64,000 nucleotides of DNA from Winogradskyella psychrotolerans RS-3 (GCF_000427335.1 NZ_ATMR01000102.1:1-64000); one strand, 5' to 3'. Counted from the first letter of the stretch, positions 18,075 through 27,088 are shown. Notes: generated by a model not told the origin, from the letters alone. Translations and numbers: made by a program.

Positions 18075-18335
18075 ATGGATCGCGTATTACAAGCAGATTT
18101 AAGTTTAGAAAATGATAAACAAGAATCTAATTCTACTCAAGAAAATATTAAACGAAGTATCGTAAAGACTGTCAGTTGGAGAGTTGTCGGCACATTAGCA
18201 ACAGTAACCATTTCTTATCTGGTTACAGGCACTTTGGCATTAGCATTTTCAATTGGAGGTATAGAATTAGTATCTAAAATGGTGCTTTATTTCTTTCATG
18301 AACGTACTTGGAATTCTATAAAATGGGGAAAATGA
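18075..18335 (+). CDS. DUF2061 membrane protein
   Basis: The protein has 86 residues. The C-terminal 60 residues are DUF2061 (KRSIVKTVSWRVVGTLATV, ALAFSIGGIELVSKMVLYFFHER), a small predicted two-helix membrane domain common beside sulfur assimilation genes. Its function is unknown; a role in sulfate uptake or electron transfer is only inferred from position. It is the first gene of the operon, and its TGA overlaps the cysH ATG. Confidence 0.85.
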   Translation: MDRVLQADLSLENDKQESNSTQENIKRSIVKTVSWRVVGTLATVTISYLVTGTLALAFSIGGIELVSKMVLYFFHERTWNSIKWGK

Positions 18336-18952
18336 TAGACATAGATATAGACGTTTGGAACCAAAAATTACGAGATAAAACTCCGAATGAAATTGCAGAA
18401 TGGGCTTTAAAGTTGTCTGATAATAAGATTGTGACAACTAGTTTTGGAATCTATTCTTCGGTTTTATTGAGCACAATGTCTCAACTCGATAAAGATATAA
18501 AAGTAGTGTGGTGCGATACTTTATATAACCAACCAACCACTTACGAACATGCTGCTAAGTTGATAGAAAAATATAAGCTTAATATTCTAAAATATAAAAG
18601 TTTATATACTAGAGAAGAGATTGATTCTACCATTGGACTACCAAGTTTAGAAGATGACAATCATGCAGTTTTTTCAGAAGCGGTAAAGTTAGAGCCATTT
18701 AGACGTGCTTTAAAAGAGCAGAATCCTGATGTATGGTTTACTAATATCAGAGTGAGACAAACAGAATATAGAGACAAGAAAAGTATTTTAAGTTATAGCA
18801 AAGATGGTATTCTTAAAGTGAGTCCATTTTACTATTGGAGCGATTCGGATTTAGATCAATATATAGAAGATAACCAATTAGCGAAAAACAACTATTATTT
18901 CGATCCTATAAAAGCACTTCTCAATAGAGAATGTGGTATACATTTTCAATAA
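18332..18952 (+). CDS. cysH: Phosphoadenylyl-sulfate (PAPS) reductase
   Basis: From ATG 18332, which overlaps the upstream stop as ATGA, the protein has 206 residues. It shows the PP-loop fold (IVTTSFGIYSSVLLSTM), EAVKLEPFRRALKEQ, and the C-terminal catalytic cysteine motif RECGIHF. It lacks the paired cysteines that hold the Fe-S cluster of APS reductases, so it should act on PAPS with thioredoxin. It makes sulfite for the next gene. The ATP sulfurylase and APS kinase genes are not nearby. Confidence 0.88.
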   Translation: MIDIDIDVWNQKLRDKTPNEIAEWALKLSDNKIVTTSFGIYSSVLLSTMSQLDKDIKVVWCDTLYNQPTTYEHAAKLIEKYKLNILKYKSLYTREEIDSTIGLPSLEDDNHAVFSEAVKLEPFRRALKEQNPDVWFTNIRVRQTEYRDKKSILSYSKDGILKVSPFYYWSDSDLDQYIEDNQLAKNNYYFDPIKALLNRECGIHFQ

Positions 18953-18961
18953 ATAGAACAG

Positions 18962-21049
18962 ATGCAGAGTTTTAGAACAGAATTAGAAAATCCAGTAGTA
19001 CAAAAGGATATCCTTGAATTAGCCAATAAAATTGAGCTTTTTCAAAATGGGAAAATTGACGAAGAAAAATTCAGAAGCCTCCGTTTGGCGAGAGGAATTT
19101 ATGGTCAACGCCAAGAAGGTGTACAAATGATTAGAATTAAATTACCTTATGGTAAAGTCTTGAGTCATCAATTGCGCCGTATTGCTGAAGTTTCAGATGA
19201 ATATTCTAGAAGCCGATTGCATATTACAACACGTCAAGATATTCAAATTCATTATGTGGATATCAATAGAACACCAGAACTTTGGGCAGAATTAGAGCGC
19301 GATGATGTCACTATCAGAGAGGCTTGTGGTAATACGGTTAGAAATGTCACAGCATCTGAAACAGCTGGTATTGACACTAACGAACCTTTTGACGTTTCGC
19401 CTTATGCAGATGCTTTATTCAAGTTCTTTTTACGGAATTCTGTGTGTCAAGAAATGGGTCGAAAGTTTAAAGTATCCTTTTCGGCTTCAGATGAAGATAC
19501 AGGGTTGTCGTACATGCACGATTTAGGTTTTATCGCCAAAATTGAAAATGAAGTGAAAGGTTTTAAGGTAATGTTAGGTGGTGGTTTAGGATCACAACCT
19601 AGGCATGCCGATTTGTTTTATGAATTCTTACCGTCAGATAAAATTATTCCTTTGATGGAAGGGGTTCTACGAGTGTTCGATCGTTATGGAGAACGTAAGA
19701 GTAGAGCCAAAGCACGACTTAAATTCTTGATAAAAGATTTAGGATTAGACGCGTTTAAAGTTTTGGTTGAAGAAGAACAAAATGCCATAGAATTTAAATC
19801 CGTAACGATTGATACTTCAAATTATAAGGTGTCAAAACCAGTTTCTGTAACGGCTCCAAATGTAGAAATTAAAAATACGGAGGCGTATAATTTATGGAAA
19901 TCGACCAATGTAATTCCTCAAAAACAAGAGGGGTATGTTGCCATTGGAATCAAAGTTTTATTGGGTGATTTCTACACAGATAAAGCACGCTTATTAGCCG
20001 ATTTGGTTGAGCACTATGCAGCAGGTGAATTGCGATTGAGTTTACGTCAGAACATCTTAATCCCTTTTGTAAAAGAAGATTTGTTACCATTTTTTTATGT
20101 TGAATTAGAGAAGTTAGGTTTCGTTGAAGCGGGTTATAATAAAGCTGTCGATATAACAGCATGTCCTGGTACGGATACTTGCAACTTAGGGATTGCAAGT
20201 AGTACTGGGATAGCCGAAGAATTAGAACGTGTTATTAAAACGGAGTACCCTCAATATCTCGAAAATTCTGATTTAATGATTAAAATCAGTGGTTGTATGA
20301 ATGCTTGTGGACAGCACAATATGGCAAATATTGGTTTTCAAGGGATGTCAATTCGGACGAAAGATAAATTAGTAGCTCCGGCATTGCAAGTGCTTTTAGG
20401 CGGTGGAAACTTAGGGAACGGAAATGCGTATTTCGCTGATAAGGTGGTTAAAATTCCGAGCAGAAGAGGACCAGATGCTTTACGTAGAATACTAAACGAT
20501 TTTGAAGCAAATGCGGAAGGCAAACAATTCGTCGACTATTATAAAGAAAAAGGCGAAAAGTATTTCTATCACTTATTAACGGATTTATCGGACACTGAAA
20601 ATTTGACTCAAGAAGATTTTATCGATTGGGGAACAGAAGAACAATATGTAAAAGCCATTGGAATAGGTGAGTGCGCCGGAGTCGTTATCGATTTAATCGC
20701 CACATTATTCCTAGAAAGTGATGAGAAAATTGAAGAATCAAAAGAGGCTTATTCTAACAAAGTATATTCGAGTGCTATTTATGAAGCGTATCGCTCAATG
20801 GTAAATTCCGCAAAAGCCATTTTACTTTCAGAAAATATCAGCACCAACACCCAAGCTGGCATCATTTCACAATTTGATGAACTTTTTGTAGAAACTAAAA
20901 AAATAGAATTAGGAACATCTTTTTCAGATCTTATTTATCAAATCAAAGTATTTCCACCAACTAAAGACTTTGCCAATAATTATATAAACGCAGCAGAACA
21001 ATTTTTAAAAAGTGTCAGAGCTTTTAGAGATACACAAGTTGTTGCATAA
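18962..21049 (+). CDS. Ferredoxin-type sulfite (nitrite) reductase with a HEPN-like C-terminal domain
   Basis: The protein has 695 residues. Residues about 1-540 are the siroheme-Fe4S4 reductase, two ferredoxin-like and siroheme repeats, with HITTRQDIQIHYVD, the cluster ligands TACPGTDTC (C-x5-C) and GCMNACGQH (C-x3-C). Residues about 570-690 are an all-helical extension (YSSAIYEAYRSMVNSAKAILL) with the look of a HEPN domain. The enzyme reduces sulfite to sulfide with six electrons. The operon also encodes its siroheme synthesis and a ferredoxin with reductase, so electrons probably come from NADPH through ferredoxin. Confidence 0.9.
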   Translation: MQSFRTELENPVVQKDILELANKIELFQNGKIDEEKFRSLRLARGIYGQRQEGVQMIRIKLPYGKVLSHQLRRIAEVSDEYSRSRLHITTRQDIQIHYVDINRTPELWAELERDDVTIREACGNTVRNVTASETAGIDTNEPFDVSPYADALFKFFLRNSVCQEMGRKFKVSFSASDEDTGLSYMHDLGFIAKIENEVKGFKVMLGGGLGSQPRHADLFYEFLPSDKIIPLMEGVLRVFDRYGERKSRAKARLKFLIKDLGLDAFKVLVEEEQNAIEFKSVTIDTSNYKVSKPVSVTAPNVEIKNTEAYNLWKSTNVIPQKQEGYVAIGIKVLLGDFYTDKARLLADLVEHYAAGELRLSLRQNILIPFVKEDLLPFFYVELEKLGFVEAGYNKAVDITACPGTDTCNLGIASSTGIAEELERVIKTEYPQYLENSDLMIKISGCMNACGQHNMANIGFQGMSIRTKDKLVAPALQVLLGGGNLGNGNAYFADKVVKIPSRRGPDALRRILNDFEANAEGKQFVDYYKEKGEKYFYHLLTDLSDTENLTQEDFIDWGTEEQYVKAIGIGECAGVVIDLIATLFLESDEKIEESKEAYSNKVYSSAIYEAYRSMVNSAKAILLSENISTNTQAGIISQFDELFVETKKIELGTSFSDLIYQIKVFPPTKDFANNYINAAEQFLKSVRAFRDTQVVA

Positions 21050-21059
21050 AACTAAGAGT

Positions 21060-21839
21060 ATGACACCAAGATTAACGATAGTAGGCGCAGGCCCAGGAGA
21101 TGTAGATTTAATTACAGTAAAGGCCATTAAAGCTATAAAATCTGCAGATGTCATTATGTATGATGCTCTTGTAAATGTAGAATTATTACAATACGCAGCG
21201 CCAAATACAGAATTGATTTTTGTTGGTAAACGAAAAGGGTGTTATGCGTATCAGCAAAATCAAATTAACGAATTAATAGTGCAACGCGCTTTAAGATTTG
21301 GTCATGTGGTGCGTTTAAAAGGTGGTGATCCTTTTATATTTGGTCGTGGTGCGGAAGAATTAGATTATGCTAAAGAATACGCGATTGAAGTGGCTATTGT
21401 TCCCGGTATTTCCTCGTCGGCTGCAGTGCCAGCATATCAAGGTATTCCATTAACGAAGCGGAATGCCGCTGAAAGTTTTTGGGTCATTACAGGAACCACA
21501 AAATCACATGAAATTTCAGGAGATATTGCTTTAGCAGCACAATCGACAGCTACTGTAGTTATTTTAATGGGAATGAGTAAACTTTCCGAAATTGTTCAAA
21601 TTTTTTCTAAGGAAGGAAAGTCTGAAACAGCCATTGCTATTATTCAAAATGGAACCAGACCAAATGAAAATGTTGGTATCGGTAAAATGTCTAATATCGA
21701 AGCTATTGTTGAAGAAAAACAACTATCAAATCCTGCAATTATCATCATAGGGGAAGTTGTAAATCAACGTGTAGATCTTACCGATATTTATACTAAAGCA
21801 GATTTAGCACAGTATAACATTCAGAAACAAATAGCTTAA
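21060..21839 (+). CDS. cobA: Uroporphyrinogen-III C-methyltransferase
   Basis: From ATG 21060 the protein has 259 residues; an earlier in-frame ATG at 21012 lies inside the reductase gene. Family motifs are TIVGAGPGDVDLITVKA, VGKRKG, RLKGGDPFIFGRGAEE and VPGISSSAAVPAYQGIPLT. It methylates uroporphyrinogen III at C2 and C7 with SAM to make precorrin-2, the first step to siroheme. It follows the reductase gene after 10 bp. Confidence 0.95.
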   Translation: MTPRLTIVGAGPGDVDLITVKAIKAIKSADVIMYDALVNVELLQYAAPNTELIFVGKRKGCYAYQQNQINELIVQRALRFGHVVRLKGGDPFIFGRGAEELDYAKEYAIEVAIVPGISSSAAVPAYQGIPLTKRNAAESFWVITGTTKSHEISGDIALAAQSTATVVILMGMSKLSEIVQIFSKEGKSETAIAIIQNGTRPNENVGIGKMSNIEAIVEEKQLSNPAIIIIGEVVNQRVDLTDIYTKADLAQYNIQKQIA

Positions 21840-21841
21840 TT

Positions 21842-22420
21842 ATGGAACGGAATAATTTATATCCCATCTTTTTAAAAGCTAAGAACCTCAATGTTTTGAT
21901 TGTGGGAGGTGGCAATGTCGCAGAAGAAAAATTAACGTTTCTTTTAAAATCGAGTCCAGATGCCAATGTCACTATGGTCTCACCAATGTATAGAGAAGGA
22001 ACGATTGCAATTGCTAAAACCGGAAACGTAAAACGTGTTGACGATATTTATAAAAACGGCTATTTAAAAGGGCATCATATGGTGATTGCAACAACAGATC
22101 TACCTGAAGTAAATATCAAAATATACAACGATTGCCGTTCTCAAAACAAATTGGTTAATGTGGCAGACAATCCACCATATTGTGATTTTTATATGGGAGG
22201 CATCGTAACTAAAGGCAATGTAAAAGTGGCGATTTCCACTAATGGACAATCACCAACTACAGCCAAACGATTACGTCAGTTTTTTGAAGATGTCATACCA
22301 GAAAATATTGACGATTTAGTAAAGAATCTCAATATATATAGAAAAACAATTAAAGGAGACTTTGAGCAGAAAGTTGAAAAATTAAACGAATTCACTAAAG
22401 GTTTAGTCGAAAAAATGTAG
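21842..22420 (+). CDS. Precorrin-2 dehydrogenase / sirohydrochlorin ferrochelatase
   Basis: The protein has 192 residues and resembles the N-terminal half of CysG and yeast Met8: Rossmann motif VLIVGGGNVAEEKL, then VNVADNPPYCDFYMGGIVTKGNVKVAISTNGQSPTTAKRLR, which I cite as DNPPYCDFYMGG and STNGQSPTTAKRLR. It oxidises precorrin-2 to sirohydrochlorin with NAD and inserts iron to give siroheme. It lies 2 bp after cobA, so together they replace a fused CysG. Confidence 0.92.
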   Translation: MERNNLYPIFLKAKNLNVLIVGGGNVAEEKLTFLLKSSPDANVTMVSPMYREGTIAIAKTGNVKRVDDIYKNGYLKGHHMVIATTDLPEVNIKIYNDCRSQNKLVNVADNPPYCDFYMGGIVTKGNVKVAISTNGQSPTTAKRLRQFFEDVIPENIDDLVKNLNIYRKTIKGDFEQKVEKLNEFTKGLVEKM

Positions 22421-22423
22421 ATT

Positions 22424-23473
22424 ATGATTACAACAGATATACTTATTATAGGAGCAGGACCAACAGGTTTATTTACAGTATTTGAAGCTGGATTGCTAAA
22501 ATTAAAGTGCCATTTAATTGATGCATTGCCCCAACCTGGTGGTCAATGCTCCGAATTATATCCTAAGAAACCAATTTATGATATTCCGGGATTTCCTGAG
22601 ATTTTAGCCGGTGATTTAACTTCGAATTTATTAGAACAAGGCAAACAATTTCAACCTGGTTTTACTTTAGGTGAACGTGCCGAAACGATTGAGACTTTAG
22701 CCGATGGAAGTTTTATCGTTACGACAAATAAGGGCACACAACATAATGCTCCAATTATAGCTATTGCTGGTGGTTTAGGCAGTTTTGAACCAAGAAAACC
22801 ACAATTAGAAAATATCGATAGCTATGAAGATAACGGTTTAGCATATTTTATTAAAGATCCAGAAGTGTATCGCGATAAAAAAGTAGTAATTGCAGGAGGA
22901 GGAGATTCAGCTTTAGACTGGAGTATCTTTCTTGCTGATGTCGCTTCAGAAGTGACTTTGGTTCACCGACGAAATGAATTTAGAGGTGCTCTAGATTCTG
23001 TAGAACGTGTTCAAGAATTAAAATTACTCAACAAAATAAACATCATTACACCAGCTGAAATTACAGGACTTCAAGGTAAACATAAAATTGAAGGAGTAGC
23101 GGTGACTAAAGATGGAGACACTCAAATTATAGAGGCAGATGCTTTTATTCCACTCTTTGGTTTATCACCAAAATTAGGACCAATTGGAGATTGGGGATTG
23201 GAGATTGAAAAAAATGCCATTAAGGTCGATACAGTAGATTACCAAACGAATATTCCTGGTATATATGCCATAGGCGATGTCAATACCTATGAAGGAAAAT
23301 TAAAATTAATTCTTTGTGGTTTTCATGAAGCGACTTTAATGTGTCAGTCCGCTTATAAAAGACTAAATCCTGGAAAGAAATTCGTTCTAAAATACACAAC
23401 AGTAAGTGGTATAAATGGTTTTGATGGTACAAGAAAAGAATCTCCAAAAGCAGTCGTAAAGGCAATAGTATAA
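22424..23473 (+). CDS. Ferredoxin-NADP+ reductase, thioredoxin-reductase-like
   Basis: The protein has 349 residues with two dinucleotide folds: FAD site IIGAGPTGLFTVFEAG (residues about 6-21), then PGGQCSELYPKKPIYDIPGFP, and the NADPH site VIAGGGDSALDWS. The redox CxxC pair of thioredoxin reductase is absent, which points to the YumC-type FNR family. The FAD-closing motif YAIGDVNTYEGKLKLI is near the end. It overlaps the next gene (ferredoxin) by one base, making a ready electron supply for the sulfite reductase. Confidence 0.88.
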   Translation: MITTDILIIGAGPTGLFTVFEAGLLKLKCHLIDALPQPGGQCSELYPKKPIYDIPGFPEILAGDLTSNLLEQGKQFQPGFTLGERAETIETLADGSFIVTTNKGTQHNAPIIAIAGGLGSFEPRKPQLENIDSYEDNGLAYFIKDPEVYRDKKVVIAGGGDSALDWSIFLADVASEVTLVHRRNEFRGALDSVERVQELKLLNKINIITPAEITGLQGKHKIEGVAVTKDGDTQIIEADAFIPLFGLSPKLGPIGDWGLEIEKNAIKVDTVDYQTNIPGIYAIGDVNTYEGKLKLILCGFHEATLMCQSAYKRLNPGKKFVLKYTTVSGINGFDGTRKESPKAVVKAIV

Positions 23474-23802
23474 TGCAAGATGTTACCATTCATATTACGG
23501 ACCGATATGGTGAAAAGCACACCATTTTAGCTCCAACAGACATGGCCATGAATTTAATGGAAGTGGTGCGTTCTTATGAGTTAGCGCCTGAGGGTACAAT
23601 TGGAGTCTGTGGTGGTATGGCAATGTGTGCCTCTTGTCAATGTTATGTGAACTCAGCGCATAAGTTAAATACAATGGAAGACGAAGAAGAGGCGATGTTA
23701 TCTGAAGCTTTTAATGTAAAAGATAATAGCAGACTGAGTTGTCAAATTCCTATTTCAGATATCTTAAATGAGTTGGAAATAGAATTAGCTCCAGAATCTT
23801 AA
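23473..23802 (+). CDS. [2Fe-2S] ferredoxin, adrenodoxin-like
   Basis: The protein has 109 residues. The cluster ligands are in GVCGGMAMCASCQCYV (C-x5-C-x2-C) plus a later cysteine in SRLSCQIP. It carries electrons, probably from the FNR encoded just upstream to the sulfite reductase. It is the last gene of the sulfur operon. Confidence 0.9.
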   Translation: MQDVTIHITDRYGEKHTILAPTDMAMNLMEVVRSYELAPEGTIGVCGGMAMCASCQCYVNSAHKLNTMEDEEEAMLSEAFNVKDNSRLSCQIPISDILNELEIELAPES

Positions 23803-23897
23803 AGTCGCGTCAAATACATAACAATTTCTTAGGCTTTAATTAACAAAAGAGTGTTCATTTAATTAGATATTTGCACTTTATTATTAAGCCCTTTATC

Positions 23898-23993
23898 ATG
23901 AAATTAATAAATAAGTATAAATCAGATTTTAGATTTGCTTTGCAACTTTTAGTGTTAACAGCTATAGCGTTAATCGCTACTTTATTTGTGTAA
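23898..23993 (+). CDS. Small 31-residue membrane protein (hypothetical)
   Basis: ATG 23898 opens a 32-codon frame ending at TAA 23991-23993: a basic and polar start (MKLINKYKSDFRF) then one hydrophobic helix (ALQLLVLTAIALIATLFV). The shape is that of a single-pass small membrane protein. It lies 95 bp after the ferredoxin gene. I do not recognise the family, and expression is unproven. Confidence 0.4.
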   Translation: MKLINKYKSDFRFALQLLVLTAIALIATLFV

Positions 23994-24034
23994 AGTCTTG
24001 TCTCTTACTTAAGTGCCTAATTGTAATTATTGAC

Positions 24035-24042
24035 TATTTTTG
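24035..24042 (+). promoter_or_regulatory. -7 box of the PagL-like gene promoter
   Basis: TATTTTTG is an exact TAnnTTTG box. Transcription should start near 24046, leaving about 14 bases before the ATG at 24060. This rules out the in-frame TTG at 24054 as a preferred start. Confidence 0.55.
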
Positions 24043-24059
24043 CACCTCAATAATTGCCA

Positions 24060-25151
24060 ATGCGAAATCTATTACGTACAATTTTATTACTAATGTCTAT
24101 AGTACTTTATGGACAACAAGAAAAACAGAATACGTATTTTGATCTCAATTATTTTGGTGGCAATATAGCACTTCATAATAACAGTATTGCGCACTTAATT
24201 AAAGGCCATCCTGAAGGTTTTATTTTTAGTTGGAATAAGCAAACGTTTGGAAACGAAGCTTGGGAACAACGTTATAATTATCCAGATTATGGAGCATCTT
24301 TCATTTATCAAGATTTAAAGAGCGAGACATTAGGTAACAATTTTGGTCTCTACGCGCACTACAATTTTTATTTTCTGAAACGTAATGTCATGTTGCGGAT
24401 AGGACAAGGTTTAAGTTTTTCTACCAATCCTTATGATAAGATTGAAAATCCAAAGAATGTCGCTTTTGGATCTGATATCTTGAGTTCAACCTATGTGATG
24501 CTTAACTATAAAAAAGACCGCCTTTTTAATCGTTTTGGTATTCAAGCCGGTCTGACTTTAATACATTATTCTAATGCCAATGTTAAGGCACCAAACACAA
24601 GTGTAAATACCATAGCTTTTAATTTGGGTGTAAACTATCATCTAGATTCCGAAGAAAGTGAATTTGTTGAAACTGTTAATGATGAAAAATTCACAGAAAA
24701 GATAAAATATAATTTTGCATTTAGATCAGGAATCAACGAAAGTGATGTCATTGGAAGTGGGCAATTTCCATTTTACGTGTTGTCTGCTTATGCCGATAAA
24801 CGCTTAAGCCATGTAAGTGCCATTCAGTTTGGTGCAGATGTATTTTTCTCAAACTTTTTAAAGGAATTAATCTATTACCAATCCGTTTCGCTACCAGAAG
24901 AAAATGTAAGTGGAGATGAAGATTATAAACGTGTTGGACTTTTTGTGGGACATGAATTGTTTATTAACCGCATATCTGTTGAATCACAATTAGGTTATTA
25001 TATATACTATCCTTTCGATTTTGAAGGTAGAACGTATATAAGAATAGGTTTAAAACGGTACTTCGGAAAAAAACTATTTGGTGCTATAACATTAAAATCA
25101 CATGGAGCAAAAGCAGAAGCTGTAGAATTTGGAATAGGCGTAAGATTATGA
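24060..25151 (+). CDS. Acyloxyacyl hydrolase (PagL-like lipid A deacylase)
   Basis: From ATG 24060 the protein has 363 residues with a signal peptide (ILLLMSIVLYGQ). The rest is an outer-membrane beta-barrel. LTLIHYSNANVKAPNTSVNT matches the PagL active-site region, where His and Ser act in hydrolysis of the 3-O-acyl chain of lipid A. The C-terminus ends VEFGIGVRL, barrel-like. It would trim lipid A on the cell surface. Its stop overlaps the start of the next gene (ATGA). Confidence 0.82.
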   Translation: MRNLLRTILLLMSIVLYGQQEKQNTYFDLNYFGGNIALHNNSIAHLIKGHPEGFIFSWNKQTFGNEAWEQRYNYPDYGASFIYQDLKSETLGNNFGLYAHYNFYFLKRNVMLRIGQGLSFSTNPYDKIENPKNVAFGSDILSSTYVMLNYKKDRLFNRFGIQAGLTLIHYSNANVKAPNTSVNTIAFNLGVNYHLDSEESEFVETVNDEKFTEKIKYNFAFRSGINESDVIGSGQFPFYVLSAYADKRLSHVSAIQFGADVFFSNFLKELIYYQSVSLPEENVSGDEDYKRVGLFVGHELFINRISVESQLGYYIYYPFDFEGRTYIRIGLKRYFGKKLFGAITLKSHGAKAEAVEFGIGVRL

Positions 25152-25891
25152 GAAAATTAGTTTACATATTTAGCTTGTTCATATTTGCTTGTAATAGCGA
25201 AGATGCTAACGATTGTTTTCAAACATCTGGAAATATCATTCAACAAGAAGTTTCAGTGCCTAGTTTTGAACGCATTCTTGTTCATAAAGATGTCGAACTT
25301 ATTATTAAAGACGCACCAGATTATAAAGTCACAATTGAAACTGGTGAAAATCTAATGAACGATGTTACAGTCGAAGTGGTTGGCGATCGATTGGTTTTAA
25401 CAGATAATAATTCTTGCAACTACGTAAGAGATTATGGAATCACTAAAATATACGTAGAAACACCCACGCTTACAGAAATAAGAACGTCTACACAATATGA
25501 TATTTCTTCAGAAGGCATTTTAAATTATGATACGCTGACCTTGATATCCGAAGATTTTAATGAAGAAAATGAATTTACCGTTGGTGATTTTAGGCTCAAT
25601 ATTAATTCTGAAAACCTGAATATAGAATCCAATAACCTGTCATTTTTTTATGTTGAAGGCGCGGTAGGTGATTTGTTTGTAGGTTTTTATGCAGGTGCCG
25701 GTCGTTTTGAAGGTGAAGATTTATTGGCTCAGAATGTTCATGTTTATCATCGTGGCAGTAATGATATGGTTGTAAATCCACAACAAACTTTAACAGGAAG
25801 TCTTAGAGGTACAGGAGATTTAATCTCTGTTAATGAGCCTCCAATTGTAGATATTGAGCGCATCTATACTGGGCGGTTGTTGTTTCAATAA
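25148..25891 (+). CDS. GIN-domain (DUF2807) lipoprotein
   Basis: The protein has 247 residues and begins with a lipoprotein signal (YIFSLFIFACNS, with the lipobox Cys at about residue 15). The mature part is a repetitive beta-helix of the head-GIN domain (FERILVHKDVELIIKDAPDYK, VEVVGDRLVLTDNNSCNY). Function is unknown; these proteins are predicted to be anchored in the outer membrane. It is translationally coupled to the PagL-like gene. Confidence 0.82.
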   Translation: MRKLVYIFSLFIFACNSEDANDCFQTSGNIIQQEVSVPSFERILVHKDVELIIKDAPDYKVTIETGENLMNDVTVEVVGDRLVLTDNNSCNYVRDYGITKIYVETPTLTEIRTSTQYDISSEGILNYDTLTLISEDFNEENEFTVGDFRLNINSENLNIESNNLSFFYVEGAVGDLFVGFYAGAGRFEGEDLLAQNVHVYHRGSNDMVVNPQQTLTGSLRGTGDLISVNEPPIVDIERIYTGRLLFQ

Positions 25892-25895
25892 ACAA

Positions 25896-26087
25896 TTAAG
25901 AACTCAGTAAAATTACTAACACAATACTAATTGCTAGAAAACCGATGCGTTTGTTCCAATTCTCGCTAAAAACGGTTCCGAAACTTTTGGTTCCTAAGTA
26001 ATAACACCAACGTAAAGAGGTTCCTATAAGTTTTGGTAATGACTCAAAAATTGCTGTAAAAACAAACTCAATTATAACCTCCACCAC
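25896..26087 (-). CDS. Small conserved-looking membrane protein downstream of gldA
   Basis: The protein has 63 residues with a C-terminal membrane helix (IGFLAISIVLVILLSS) and an amphipathic or hydrophobic N-terminal part (VEVIIEFVFTAIFESLPKLIG). Its ATG lies only 4 bp beyond the gldA stop, on the same strand, so it is very likely co-transcribed with gldA. No function is known; it is distinct from the usual permease partners GldF and GldG. Confidence 0.6.
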   Translation of the reverse strand: MVEVIIEFVFTAIFESLPKLIGTSLRWCYYLGTKSFGTVFSENWNKRIGFLAISIVLVILLSS

Positions 26088-26091
26088 TATA

Positions 26092-26985
26092 CTATTTAGT
26101 AAGTTCTCTAAACAAACTTTCTAAACTCGCATTCTTCTGATTCAGTTGTAAAATCTTTAGTTCATTATCATGTGCAAAATCAAACACATGTGAGCGCATA
26201 TCTTCTTTAGTGGAAAACGTGATTTCATAAACAAAACCATAGGTGTTCTTTACCGATTTTACTTTTGGTAATTTTAATAAAAAGGCATCTTCTACTCTAA
26301 AGTCAAATTCAACAATTACAATTTGTTCCTGGCCATCTCGTAAATCTTTCAAGTATTTATCGGCAACTACTTCCCCTTTATTAATAATAATCACACGATC
26401 GCACATGGCCTCAACTTCTTGCATAATATGCGTAGATAAAAACACTGTTTTTTCTTTTCCAATGTTTTTGATGAGGTTTCTAATATCCACTAATTGGTTT
26501 GGGTCTAAACCCGTTGTAGGTTCATCTAATATTAAGACATCAGGATTGTGCAACAAAGCATTTGCTAAGCCAACACGCTGTCTGTAACCTTTAGAAAGTT
26601 GACTTATTTTTTTGTGAGCCTCTGGTTGTAATCCCGTTAATTCTATAACCTCTTCTATGCGCGATTTAGGCGTACCATAAACATTCGCGTTAAAATTCAA
26701 ATATTCTTTAACATACAAGTCCGTGTAAAGCGGATTGTGCTCTGGTAAATACCCAACACTACTTTGTACATTCTTCTTTTCTGAAGTCACGTCAAACCCA
26801 TTTACACTTGCAGAACCTTCAGAAGCTTCAATATAAGTGGTTAATATTTTCATCATAGTGGACTTTCCAGCGCCATTTGGCCCCAGAAAACCAACGATTT
26901 CTGCATCATTTACCTTAAAAGAAACATTATTAAGTGCTTTCTGATCTTTGTATAATTTGGTAATGTTTGAAACTTCGATTGACAT
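26092..26985 (-). CDS. gldA: Gliding-motility ABC transporter ATPase GldA
   Basis: The protein has 297 residues, one ABC ATPase domain: Walker A GPNGAGKST, Q-loop GYLPEHNPLY, signature LSKGYRQR, Walker B VLILDEP, H-loop FLSTHIMQEVEAM. Length and the EHNPLYTDLYVKEYL stretch match GldA, which works with GldF and GldG; those genes are not in the window. The ABC complex is linked to gliding in Flavobacterium although its exact role is debated. Confidence 0.85.
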   Translation of the reverse strand: MSIEVSNITKLYKDQKALNNVSFKVNDAEIVGFLGPNGAGKSTMMKILTTYIEASEGSASVNGFDVTSEKKNVQSSVGYLPEHNPLYTDLYVKEYLNFNANVYGTPKSRIEEVIELTGLQPEAHKKISQLSKGYRQRVGLANALLHNPDVLILDEPTTGLDPNQLVDIRNLIKNIGKEKTVFLSTHIMQEVEAMCDRVIIINKGEVVADKYLKDLRDGQEQIVIVEFDFRVEDAFLLKLPKVKSVKNTYGFVYEITFSTKEDMRSHVFDFAHDNELKILQLNQKNASLESLFRELTK

Positions 26986-27001
26986 ACAGATAGAATTTAT
27001 T

Positions 27002-27009
27002 CAAAAATA
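27002..27009 (-). promoter_or_regulatory. -7 box of gldA promoter
   Basis: On the minus strand it reads TATTTTTG, an exact TAnnTTTG box, 17 bp before the gldA ATG. Confidence 0.5.
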
Positions 27010-27088
27010 GGTATTTCCGAATATTGTATTGCAATTATTGTTAATTCTTTAAAACTTTGCAATTATTTGGAAAAAACTAATTCAACAA

